From: Sphagnum compactum
Lineage: Eukaryota; Bryophyta; Sphagnopsida; Sphagnales
DNA: 64,000 nt
Direction of reading: 5' to 3'
Assembly: GCA_965153455.1 (NCBI GenBank)
Contig: OZ234501.1
Coordinates: 3,472,001-3,536,000, forward strand
Below, one piece after another: positions 35,043 to 45,351 of this stretch; positions within the stretch are counted from its first letter, which is position 1; each line of letters starts with the position of its first letter. The position numbers and the translations under genes were made by a program. The notes beneath the pieces were generated by a model. It was given only the letters and a program-made list of their open reading frames with translations. It searched no databases and had not been told where the DNA came from.

Positions 35043-36487
35043 CTGTCCTGTGCAATGTGCCGCTCAAGGTCAACATCCAATATCCGCCAGTCTTTTCCCT
35101 TTTGTTCTAGCAAGACTTCTCGAGGCGTTGCTTCACCAAAAGGATTTGGTCTAGGTCGAGGGTTTGCCACAGATTCCAATCCAATCTCCGGTGTGCGAGG
35201 CTTGCTGGACATACCCCCACCTCCTCGGCTAGAATGACTGCTAGATGGTCGACTGCCTGGCCTCCTAAAACTCTCCCTGTGCGCCTCCAGACTTGCATCA
35301 ATCTTCCGCCAATCCTGGCCCTTCTCTGCAAGAACCTTTTCCCGTGGCCGTGCTTGTCCAAATGGATTCGGCCGGGGTTTCAACGTTTGTGTTGATTGAT
35401 GTTGCTCCTCAGTTAGGGTATCGTCCAGAACAGGATGCAAAACTTTCTCCCCGTTAGTTTCAGAAGCGAGAGGGGCGGGTGGAGGGGAAAAGGTATCCAC
35501 AGGAACGGTTCTAGGCTGCAACTTCAGGCGTGGTCTTTCCGACACTCTGGGCTCTACCTCCCGTACAGGCTCTCTTCTTGCCCATCGATCTGCTTCGGCG
35601 CCTGCGTCCTTGAATGCTATCTCGAACCTCGATCCACGATGCGTGGGAGCCGCAGTCGGCACAAACTTCTTTCCCTTTCCCCAGTTATCCACTTCGTCGG
35701 CCCGTGAAGGACCGCCTACGGGAGCATCGTCGTAGCCCCCACTAAGCCTCCTTTCCTCAAACCTCCCCGATATTCTCCTATCTGCATAGCCGTCACCACC
35801 TGCTGGTGCGGATGGGACGAACTTCTTGCTCGATCCCCAGTTATCCACCTCATCGGCCCTGGACGGAAGATCCCTATCGCTTACCCTCCCACTCCGTCTG
35901 TCTTCCTCGTATCCTCCTCCGCGATCACCGCCTCGCTCGACACCCTGCGAAGGCACGAACTTCTTGGAAGCCCCCCACTTGTCGTCCTCGTCTGCCCTGG
36001 AAGGCCCGTCGTCCCTTTCCCTATCCCGTCCAAACCCTCCTCCTCCCTCCCTGTCACGCTCGCCCGCGAAGCCTCCGCCGAATCCCCCTCTATCCCGCCT
36101 CTCTTCTCTGTCACCACGGTCGCCCCGATTGCCGCCGTAGTCTCTGAAGCCTCCACCGAGTCCTCCGACCTCAGCGTGCTCGTCCTCGCTTCGGTTTCTG
36201 GGCCCTGTGGGGAGCATCATCATTTCCTCCGTGGTCAACTTGGCAGTATCGGCGACGCCCCTGGTTTTACCACCAGGTCCGACATACTTGCCAACTGTGA
36301 TCTCCGACAGCGAGAAAGTTTGCCCCTTCTTCTTCTTAGGTTTGGCGGTCGCGGCATCTCCGAGAGAAGGGAACGCGAACGCATCTTGGCCTCCCACACC
36401 CTTGAACGCCTCTCGCTCTTTGGCTTGAGCATCAGCCCACTCCGCTTCCGCTGCCCAGGCTCCTGCTCCACTCCAAGGCTTCGCCAT
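35043..36487 (-). CDS. EIF4B: Eukaryotic translation initiation factor 4B, plant type, exon 1 (481 codons + 2 nt)
   Basis: Plant eIF4B binds RNA and helps eIF4A/eIF4F unwind 5' leaders in the cytosol. The start at 36487 is chosen because MAKPWSGAGAWAAEAE is the characteristic N-terminus, with A at -3 and G at +4. Next come the FPSLGDA and KPKKKKGQTFSL blocks and a Gly/Arg/Asp-rich RNA-binding region (about residues 110-200). Three copies of SRADEx(D/V)xWGxxKKFVP follow (about 165-290), then RPRLKLQPRTVPVD and two RPNPFGxAxPRE...GxDWRxxD repeats. The exon ends HIAQD plus AG, before GTAGTTTG. No stop or frameshift occurs. The Glu/Lys-rich C-terminal part seen in other plant eIF4B proteins is on later exons not found here. 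GC content is far above the flanks. Confidence 0.92.
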
Positions 36488-36900
36488 CCTCACGCCAGGA
36501 AGCACAGAGCTTCCAAGCACCAACGACAACAAGCGTGTAGCTCGTCTGGTAACGAGCAGCAACGAGGAACACTAGTGTTAGGTCTTTTGTGCTTACTTTG
36601 TTTGCAACGTTTGGTAGCAAACCTGTGCGATTTTTGCCGTAAAAGTATTTCTCCCTCCGACGTCTCAGATCGGGACTTTCCAGCCGGCCACCGATCTCTC
36701 TCGGACGGCCCAGATTGGCGTTTCACGCTGGCGACAGTTCAGATTGTGCCAGTTTGGTCTTCCTATTTAACTAAAATTTGTTCAATAATTCCCATTCACC
36801 GCTTGTCGGGCCCGGCCCTTGGCACTCACAGACGCACCTTTCTCCAAGCTCCTTCCGCTCATGTCCTAGGGCAAAATGCTCCTTAAACTACCTTGACTGT
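36488..36900 (-). promoter_or_regulatory. 5' UTR and presumed promoter of eIF4B
   Basis: GC-rich sequence upstream of the eIF4B start continues open to 36562 but without the family N-terminus, so it is treated as leader. An AT-rich TTAAATAG-type sequence near 36762-36775 could serve as TATA element in minus orientation. Transcription start cannot be located. Confidence 0.4.
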
Positions 36901-37650
36901 ACATTACCAAGCACAGTAGGCATTAATTTAATTGACTTTGAACCCAGAATAAGGGGGGCCCAGACAGGCATTGAGCACTAAACGAATCTAGCATTTGATC
37001 AATGCGGACTTCCTCTTACGTCCAAGGCCTTAGTTGCTCAAATAGTACTTCATCATGGAGCCTAATCACATTGAACTTCCAAGGCGAAGCTAAGTGTCTT
37101 GCTCCTCATGCAAGTCAGCTTGACTGACCCAGCACCCACCAGTGCACCATCCAAAAATTCCCGTTCTGTGATTTCATGGATGGGATGAAATGTCCCCAAG
37201 GGGTCAGTTTCTTTGGTCAGTACTATTTTTCTTTCTCATGTGCCTTTTCTGGGTTCTTTTTTTTTTTTCCCAGCTTACTTACTCTTTTTTTTCTGGCCCT
37301 TCCTACTGATTTATTTCCTTCCCGCCACACCTAACCCCGAGTTTTCTTTTGATTCCTATCTACCCCAACCTACCTACAAGACCAAGTTGCTACAAAACCT
37401 ACCTAGTTTTTGGGATTAGAAACTAGTTTTAGTTTAGCTTGGATTAGGGTTTGAGTTTTAGTCACTTTGAGTTTGTAGAGCTTGAGGAGTGTGAGTCGCT
37501 TGAAGAGAGGAGGACCTTTAGGACTACGAAAAGGGTAGGAGCAGGAGCGTGAAAGTAAGCCTCCTTTTGTCTTTTTTTTGGCTATGTGTTGCCTCCAAGA
37601 AGACTTTTTTTTGGTCAAGTTCTGCTATCGTCATTTTTTTAATTTTTTTT
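36900..37650. other. Intergenic, pyrimidine-rich, no gene seen
   Basis: Poly-T and CT-rich tracts, especially 37250-37340. No coding potential. Confidence 0.45.
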
Positions 37651-37654
37651 CACC

Positions 37655-38190
37655 ATAGCTTCGCAAAGAGGAATTGTTGTTTTTTTGTTGTTGCTATAAC
37701 GCAGAGAGTTGTTTTTTTTTGTTGTTATAACACAAGATTTGTTTTTTTTTTTTGGTTGCTATAGCACAAAGAGGGGGACAATGCGTCAGGCCTTATCATT
37801 TTTATTTGGTCTACAATGCAACTCCGCAAAGAGGATGACAACTATGCGTTGGGCATGTCATCGTTTTTTTTGTTGCTATAGCGCAACTCTATGAAGAGGA
37901 GGAAGACAACGCTTAGTGGGTCGTTGTTTTTTATTTTCTTACTATAGTGTAATTCTACAAAGGGGGCGATGACAACGACGACACGCCCAATGTGTCGTCG
38001 TTTTTTATCTTGTTGTAGGACAGTTTCTTAAAGAGGAGGAGGACGACATGCTTGGCACATTGTTTATTTTTACTACAACACAACTCTACAAAGAGGAGGG
38101 GGTGGTGTTTTTTGTTTTACTATAAAACAACTCTACTAAAGGGTCTTTTTTTTTTGGCTGCAATGCAACCTTATGAAGAGGAAGCGTGCT
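37655..38190 (+). repeat. Degenerate minisatellite, about ten units
   Basis: The unit is roughly TTTTGTTGCTATAGCGCAACTCTACAAAGAGGAGGA with variable T-runs and spacers. Copies start near 37688, 37721, 37754, 37808, 37872, 37938, 38010, 38068, 38118 and 38156. Spacing varies from about 33 to 72 bp. Units share CTATARCRCAA and AAAGAGGAGG cores but have drifted. Confidence 0.65.
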
Positions 38191-38214
38191 TGCTTCTTTT
38201 GTTTTCTTTTGTTG

Positions 38215-38450
38215 TTGCCTCCAGCCCAACTCACTTAGCAAAACACAACAATATTTTACTATTACATGTAGCCTAATTCACAACAAAATGTCGTTGTTAC
38301 TTTTAACCCAATTCACAATAGCAAAACTACTGCCTCCAACACTTCTTTTATTGTGCTATTAACTCCAGCCTAGTTCACAACAACATTCTACTACTGCCTT
38401 TAGCCCAACTCATTGTAGCATTTCATTGTTGCTTCCAGCACTTCCAAGCA
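38215..38450 (+). repeat. Second degenerate tandem repeat (about five units)
   Basis: A core like CTCCAGCCCAACTCACAACAAC recurs at about 38218, 38268, 38310, 38363 and 38398, adjoining the preceding minisatellite. No coding is seen. Confidence 0.5.
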
Positions 38451-38606
38451 TTTTACTTGTAGCTTGTGGTGGTCATGGTATTATCTTGTGCTACTCATCT
38501 ATGTGTTGTAAATTGTGTGTTGTTTGTGTTTTTAGTAGATGTAAACTCAAAAGAAAGAAAGGATTGATGCGTCTAATCAACAAACCTCATTGAATCTATA
38601 GATTAT

Positions 38607-38789
38607 ATGGGAGGTGCAATGAATGAAGAAGATTTGGAGATAGGGGTGATCAAACAGCAAGTGCAAGCTCGTGTTGAAGATGTGGCTACATTGACTCTGA
38701 ATGGGAATATTGAGGAGCAAGTGCAAACTCGTGTTGATGTTGGGGAAACATCTATGGTAGATGTTAGTAAAATTGAAGTTGAGTTGTAG
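38607..38789 (+). other. Short open frame with a 60-bp duplication, unknown
   Basis: Sixty codons from ATG with an acidic translation in which QVQARVEDV recurs as QVQTRVDV. A 60-bp step (CAAGTGCAAGCTCGTGTTGA at about 38657 and again near 38717) explains the repeat. No family is recognised. A stop follows and similar-looking sequence continues briefly, so it may be a broken coding repeat or chance. Confidence 0.25.
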
Positions 38790-38939
38790 AAAACTATTGA
38801 CATGATAGAAAAACAAGAAATGTAGTTCTTGGTGCAATTGAAATAAGATAATATAAATGGGGATGTTGAACCTTATGTTGAAGTTGATGGAGGTGACATA
38901 TTGAACCTTACTTATTATAATTAATTGCCCCACCCATCC

Positions 38940-39285
38940 TTCAGATAGAAAAAATGGGTGGAAATTCTTTTTGTCAAATTTTTGGTTACAATATTTTCAT
39001 TAATTGTGGTCCTTAAACCTTTGCCCCACCTTCCTTTTTCATATGAGAAGGTGGGTGGGGCTTTTTTTTTGGGTCTAAGTTTCTAAACAATACTTCAAGG
39101 CTTTGTAGGTGATATTGTTTTCTTTAAAGTTAGCTTCATTTCTTACAAATTTGAACATTAAATTTTAGTAATACCCTCATTTTTTTGATATTTTATCTTT
39201 TTGTGCTATATCTTCATCTTTAGTTTTTGATCTTTTATCTATTTATGAAATACCCTCATCATGTAAGGGCTAACTTTCATGCAAA
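38940..39285. other. Non-coding, two CCCCACC...GGTGGGG hairpins
   Basis: GCCCCACC and GGTGGGGC words at about 38927-38958 and 39022-39062 could form short hairpins. Nothing else is recognised. Confidence 0.35.
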
Positions 39286-40180
39286 ATGTTAATTCACATT
39301 AGGTTTTGTGTTTTTGTTATTTTGGTTTTAAAAGCAATTGCCCCTCCCCTGGTTGCCCTAGAGGGTGTACATTGGGCAAGGGATGGTACCAAGTTTGCTT
39401 GTAGGGTTGATGGGTGCAATATGACCATCAAGTACAACTTGGTATGCCATTTACAGGCACATCAAAATGTTATTATGGAGTTTGGCAAACCTGAATGCCC
39501 ATCTACTTGGGAGCAAGGCCCAATGCATCAAGACCACGCAATTGTGAATGCATGGGTCTTAAGCAACCCACTAACTTGTTTCCATCACAAAGGAACAGAA
39601 GGCAACTGTAGGGGCCAAAAGGCACGCAAACTTAAAGTGGGATAAGCTTTAAGTTGCCATGGGAAACACACTTGAGATTCTTAAACTTGCATTTGTCAAG
39701 TTAGTCTCTAACACCATACTTGAGTTCTTAAGCATGACTACATGGGGTGTGGGGTCCATCCCTTTCAACGTGTAAGCAAAAGTGGAACGTGATGAAAACC
39801 TAGTAATTGTGATTCGAAGGATTCAAGCTGGGTATGCAAAGGCACTCAAGGTGCTTGGCATGAATGTGATTGGAAGAGTGTGTCTAAAAAGATGATGCAA
39901 TGTAGGGAATTTGGTTTTCTTAAGTAGTACCATGAATCAGAAATTATTCATGTTCGGTAAGTTCTAACAAAACCATACTCAATTTGATTTTAATTTCAAG
40001 TTTTAGGTTTCATACACCATACTTATTATTTTGTTTTGTTTGTTTTAGGGTTTGAGGCACCACTAGGGAAATGTTTGTGGTTAATGTTATGTAGGCAACA
40101 TTAGCTAATCAAAGCGTATTTACGCATTGACAAGCCCAAGCTACTTAAGTTGTTGAAGCGTGATACAAGAAGGTGACACA
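39286..40180 (+). pseudogene. C2H2-like zinc-finger ORF, degenerate, unknown family
   Basis: The open part (39286-39645) encodes FACRVDGCNMTIKYNLVCHLQAH, a Cys-x4-Cys-x10-His-x3-His pattern like a single zinc finger. ECPSTWEQGPMHQDHAIVNAWVLSNPL follows. Translation continues with stops and frame changes to about 39900 (for example a stretch readable as VERDENLVIVIRRIQAGYAKAL). It is clearly former coding sequence. I cannot name it; a transposon-borne DNA-binding protein is possible. Confidence 0.4.
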
Positions 40181-40789
40181 AATAACCCATAATTTATCTT
40201 CATTTTGATTAGGGTGTTATTATGGATTTTAGGATGTTAGGGCAACATTTTTTATTTAAAGCAACCCCATATTTACCATTATGACATGTTCCCCATTTTA
40301 ATTAAAGTTTGTTTCGAACTTGGGCATTTTTGTAACATTTTTGTAACACATGTCATCCATATTCTTCTATTCAAAATAGTTTTTTTTTCTTTTTTGCATC
40401 TTCTTGTGCAGTGTTTTTTTTTTGGTTCAAATTTTCTTTGGCTAACATCTCAAAATAGATTTAACATTAAATGAAAATACGACAAAGGGGACACTAGAAA
40501 TTTGATGTGTTCCTGTTTTTATTTGGTGATCTACAAAGGCAATGTTTCCAAATTTGGCAAACCCAACCCAAAAGCCCTACTTTTTAAAAGATTTTTTTCA
40601 AAATTTTAGGGCATTTATGATAGAATATAAATTTTAAAAAAGGTTTGTGTTGCATTTTGGCAAAATTTCAACAAATAAAACTTTGATATTGTGTCAATGG
40701 TTACATTTTTTAAAATTATATTTGACATTTGATCCATTTTTTATATATTATGTGAATTATTAATAATTGTACATTGGAATAAATTTATT

Positions 40790-40827
<38 letters not shown>

Positions 40828-42405
40828 ATAAAAAATAATTTAAAAATAAAATAGGATGTGGGAAAATATATAATTTATTTTTACATTAAATTTTTATCAT
40901 ACATTTAAGTAAAAATTTATATAATATATGTATACAAATATTTATGATTCAATTATAAATATTTTATGTGGATATACTATATGGATTCATACATCTAAAT
41001 TAAAATTTATTAGTAAAATTTTGATATATTGGAAGAAAAAAATATAATAATAATTCCTAAATCAAATGAAGGTTTAAAATATGAAAGATATATTTTATTT
41101 ATTTTCCTATTATCCATAAAGGTTTTTCCAATTATAAATCATGTGTTTTGAATTTGTTTTTCCAAAGAATGGTAGATGATATGTTATTCAATTATTATTT
41201 TTGAATATTCTTCTTTTGAAATGAATTTTCATTTTGTAGAAATGTATATAATTATATACATTATTCAAGGAATGTTATGATTTTTTTATTTTTTATTTTT
41301 TCATTTGGAAAAAATATTAATAAAATGAAGTGCACCAATGTTGTAAGCATTTGTTTATTTTGGTGACAACATTATATATAGTTACTTTAGAGGGTTTCAA
41401 TTACTAGAATTAGGAAAAAAATTCAATAAATAATTAGGAGGTAAGGAAACATGTTTACAACTAGCCATGGTTGCGACTTGTAGAAATGCATTTCTTGTGG
41501 ATGTAACACCCCTTTTTGACAATGAACCTTCCACCTTGAACTTCGAATTAATTTGCATTCTGGGCTGGCAGCCAGGTGCCAAATTTGAAGGTGGTCGAGG
41601 GAGTCGTAACAAACCTGAAATAACAAAAGCAGATCCACCATTACTACTAAAACTTGGAATGCCAGAAGGTAAGGCAACACTAGTACTTATAATTGTGGCT
41701 ACAAAGTTGCTTCATAGACCTAAACTCGGAGCTATAAGGGGCTCTACAAAAAGGCCACTTTATTATGCTTATAATGAACGTTCTTAGATTTTGAGCAAGT
41801 TTTTCTACCTTGCTTTCCTTGTAATTTCAAGTGAGAATTATCTTTTGTAAGCTGAATACGCATATGCGACCTAGTTCACTTAGATCTTTTTGTTTTCAGC
41901 TATTACAGCACGAGCAAACTCCAAAGACAATGTATCGTGAAAGACGTGGTTTCTTGAACACTTGAGTGTAAAGGCTCTTGACAACAACTTGGAACTCAAC
42001 GTCAATATTTTATTTGTATTTCCAACCATTTTTGTCGAAGCGTGGACCAAATATTCCACAAATATCTTCCACAAATGCATCTTTGTTCATTAAATGTCTC
42101 ACATCTTTGCCTGTCCTTCGCAATCCTTGTATAGTGATGAAGTATTATAGGTCTACGTCTTCTTTGAAACCTTTAGACTTACTTTGCAAATACAAGAAAA
42201 ACCAATAAAAATATGAAAATTTCTAGTAAGTAAAAAATGAAAGTTGGTAAATCCAATGCGTAAAAATAATGCATTTCTAGATACCTTTGTCATATTTTGT
42301 GTGTTATTTTGAACAATGATTGAGCTTCAGCAAATGTGGCTAAATTCGTGGTAACAATGAGTGTAACTTTTTATTATCAAACTTGGTACATAGACCTTCT
42401 AAAAA
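40180..42405. other. AT-rich non-coding DNA, no gene supported
   Basis: Apart from the TA repeat there is little structure. An open frame of 106 codons (41467-41787, +) begins MVATCRNAFLVDVTPLF, and a minus-strand frame lies at 41880-42080. Neither resembles a known protein and neither has convincing splice context. Confidence 0.4.
40792..40825. repeat. (TA)n microsatellite
   Basis: Seventeen TA units in a row within AT-rich DNA. Confidence 0.95.
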
Positions 42406-42409
42406 GAAA

Positions 42410-43508
42410 TTATTCCGGCACAACGGTTCCATGAACATTGTTGACCTTACAACCATCCTTGTCAAACTCCACTTTCAAGCCGTCCGAAATGAGTTTGTTA
42501 ATTAAAATGGGACTATTCTTCATTTTGGGAACATGAAGAATTCGATTGATTGTTGTAAACAACATTTTACCTTCAATTTGCATTGTGACCTTAATGCTCC
42601 CTTTGCCAATGGCCTCCAAAATGGTGTCATCTCCCATGTACACTTTTCGTGTAGCAATGGATTCGTAAGTGGTGAACCACTTTCGTTCGAATGTCATGTG
42701 TTGTGTTGCACCATAATTGATGATCCATTTGTACGTCGTATGATCATTAGCACCCAAGGCGATAACAAACATTTGTACTTGATTCACAAGCTTGGTTTGC
42801 CTTTTCTTTCTCATCACTCTTCTTTTTCAAACAATTCCTCACAAAGTGTTCAGGTTTTTTACAATAAAAACAAAGCTTTTTGTTTGTCTTATGAGTTTTG
42901 TTAAGCAATGTGACATTTTCGTACTTTCACTTTCTTTTCTTTTGAAAACCTCATGAGCAATCGAGTGACAACGAATTGAAAGTCAACATCTTTGGTGGAC
43001 ATGGACTCCAAACTCGTGACCAAGTTATTAAAAGATGGGGGAAGGCTCATGAGAAGTACCATGCACACGTCTTCATCTTCAATCTTCACCTCAATGGAAC
43101 GTAATTGATCTACAAGTGCCTTCACGGTGTTGATGTGCGCAATAAGTCTTCCCCTTCTTGCATTTTGATGGTGAAGAACCTCTTTCGAAGAAACAACTTG
43201 TTTCCAATAGTTTTGGCTTTGTGCACATCGCAAAGTGTCTCCCAAGCGCTTTTGACATTTTCGCAATATTGAATGTGTGCAAGTTGTGCATCCGTGAGAT
43301 GTTCACAAAGTAATGCAAATGCCTTAGTTGCCTTTTCGTTATAATCCGTGATTTGATCTTCATCATGGGGAATTGTTGCACTCCCATCAACAAACTTCCA
43401 AAGCCCGTGCTTGGAAAACATCATGCGCATCTTGAACTTCAAAAGGTGAAAGTTGCCACCATCAAACTTTTCCATGACTTTCAAAGACTCCATTTGGAAG
43501 GATGACAT
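42410..43508 (-). pseudogene. Copia F gag and protease
   Basis: The start at 43508 (MSSFQMESLKVMEKFDGGNF) equals the gag start of element A. The capsid region to about 43122 (LCEHLTDAQLAHIQYC) is open. A frameshift follows around 43125, then LVTSLESMSTKDVDFQFVV continues to 42900. The zinc-knuckle stretch is interrupted. Protease lies at 42410-42817 with IINYGATQHMT replacing the catalytic D-S-G-A (Asp to Asn, Ser to Tyr). The copy is dead and closely related to element A. Confidence 0.8.
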
Positions 43509-44075
43509 TTTGTTCAACACAAATGCTAAAACAAACACTCTATATTTTGGTATTTAAATGAAGTGCAAGTGAGAGAATTTCAAGTTGAAAAACTTGCTAA
43601 TGTTTGAAGACCTCATTTAAAATCTCTCCCACTCAATTGCTATGTCACAAAACAAAACCTTTATAAGAAACCCTCAAACTTCAATGTTGAAACTCTCAAC
43701 CATTCGAAAAATTGTCTTGCACACACTTTTTCAAACTTCAACGTTAAAACCTTCAACAACTTAAAGAACTCTCTTCCACACACTTTGAACTTAAAACTTG
43801 AAACTTAAAGACTTGAAAAACATTCTTCCACACTTGAAAACTTATAACATTTTGAAGAAGTTTCTTCCACACCTCGCACTCACTTGGAAAAGTCGCAAGT
43901 TTCTTGTATACCACCACTTGGAAATGAACTCCTAGTCACTTTACAAATTAAAAAACCTTCTCTCAAAAGGATTTTATTTTATTTTTTTAAATTTATGCAA
44001 TACAAGCTCAAAACCCTTCACTACTTCTTGTTCTGACACAATGTCCTTTCTCTTGCTTAGTGTGGGCACATAAAT

Positions 44076-44502
44076 TATTGGAAACAATTTTTTAAAAAGT
44101 GACAAATGAAAGATGCAAGGTTCATGAAATGGAACAATTATATTCACTAACAAGAAGATTACAAAAGTTGTATGCTTCTAATGCTACAATCACAAAACTA
44201 AGGCTTGAAGGATCTATGTGCACTTAAAAACCATGAAAGGAGAAAATGAAAGACTACTCAAAACAACTATAATATATACTATCTCATAACCCTAAAGTAG
44301 CCGCCACTTGACCCTAACCTAGCCGCCAACAAACCCTAACCCTAGCCGCCACCAAGCCCTAAGTAGGCTCCACTTCCAAACCTTAACCACCACTATTCAA
44401 CTTAACCTAACTACTATAAGGATGTGAATATATTCATCTTTTTGATGAATGTTTAACACATTCATCAACATTAGGAATTAGAAATGAATAGTATTTCTAA
44501 CA
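44076..44502 (-). repeat. 5' LTR of copia F (427 bp)
   Basis: It starts TGTTAGAAATAC at 44502 and ends TTTCCAATA at 44076, as in element A. The GCC-box/telo-box array is short (about 44296-44372). The adjoining primer site is decayed (AATTTATGTGCCCAC). Confidence 0.75.
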
Positions 44503-44783
44503 ACCACTCCATGCTTCTTAAGGGGTCTTGGAATCAAGAGCCTTGGTTGGACATCTATTTTTGATGTACACCGCCGTGTTCACCGCTTCACCCCAAAATC
44601 AAGTTCCAACCCTTGTGCAAGAATCATGCTTCTCGCACATTCCATGATGGTTCTATTGGCACGTTCCGCAACACCATTTTGTTGTGGGGAATAAGGTGCA
44701 CTTGTTTGTCGTTGAATTCCACATTTCGCAAGAAATGCGTCAAACTTCTTAGACACAAATTCTCCTCCGTTGTCGGATCGTAG
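44503..44783 (-). pseudogene. Copia integrase fragment G
   Basis: It encodes LRSDNGGEFVSKKFDAFL, then SPQQNGVAERANRTIMEC, and after a frameshift NTAVYIKNRCPTKALDSKTP and EAWSG. It is wedged between the 5' LTR of F (left) and the 3' LTR of A (right), so it is the remnant of an element into which others inserted or recombined. Confidence 0.75.
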
Positions 44784-45314
44784 TATTGGAAACAACTTGA
44801 ATACAAGCAAGAAATGAAAGTTTCAAGGTTCATGAAATGGAACAATTGTATTAACTAACAAGAAGATTACAAAGGTTGTATGCTTCAAATGCTACAATCA
44901 CAAAACTATGGCTTGCAACAACTAACAAAGGTTGAAGGTTCTATGTGCACTCAAAAACCATGAAAGGAGAGAATGAAAGACAACTCAAAACCACTCCATT
45001 ATATACTATCTCCTAACCCTAAAGTAGCCGCCACTTAACCCTAACCTAGCCGCCGCCAAACCCTAACCCTAGCCACCGCCTAACCCTAACCCTAGCCGTC
45101 GCCTAACCCTAGCCGCCACCAAACCCTAACCCTAGTCGCCGCCTAACCCTAGCCGCCACCAAACCCTAACCCTAGCCGCCGCCAAACCCTAAGTAGTCTC
45201 GACTTCTAAACCCTTACCTAACTACTACAAGGATGTGAGTACTATTCATCCTTTTGATGAATGTTTAACACATTCATCAACATTGGGAATTAGAAACGAA
45301 TAGTATTTCTAACA
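44784..45314 (-). repeat. 3' LTR of copia A (531 bp)
   Basis: It starts at 45314 after polypurine AGAGTGGGAG (45315-45324) and ends at 44784. It is almost identical to 49964-50457 except for the number of CCCTAACCCTAGCCGCC-type units (45024-45192). Confidence 0.85.
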
Positions 45315-45325
45315 CTCCCACTCTA
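45315..45325 (-). promoter_or_regulatory. Polypurine tract of copia A
   Basis: In element orientation TAGAGTGGGAG directly precedes the 3' LTR start TGTTAG. Equivalent tracts: AAAGTGGGAA before LTR B and AAAGTGGGAG before LTR D. Confidence 0.75.
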
Positions 45326-45351
45326 TGAAGTTTCTAATCCGAACATGTTTA

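Larger units (their letters stand above)
42410..44502 (-). mobile_element. Copia fragment F (5' LTR, leader, gag, protease)
   Basis: Minus-oriented 5' LTR (44076-44502), decayed primer site, leader and gag-protease of the element A lineage. It is truncated at about 42410 in the protease-integrase linker. It adjoins integrase fragment G on its right. Confidence 0.8.

Noticed and set aside
35806-36156. Long open frames on the plus strand and alternative minus frame across eIF4B
   Set aside because: They are shadows of the GC-rich, Arg/Gly/Asp-rich eIF4B coding and show no family motifs of their own.
41880-42080. Minus-strand frame beginning MHLWKIFVEYL as a gene
   Set aside because: Short, not continued by splice sites I can support and not similar to any family I recognise.
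42541-42904. Plus-strand open frames over F, A, B and E gag-pol (for example 48036-48611)
   Set aside because: They lie antisense to recognised copia coding and have no independent motif.
45024-45192. CCCTAA-rich stretches as interstitial telomere or chromosome end
   Set aside because: They are interleaved with GCCGCC, confined to LTRs and repeated at the same LTR position in several elements, so they belong to the element promoters.
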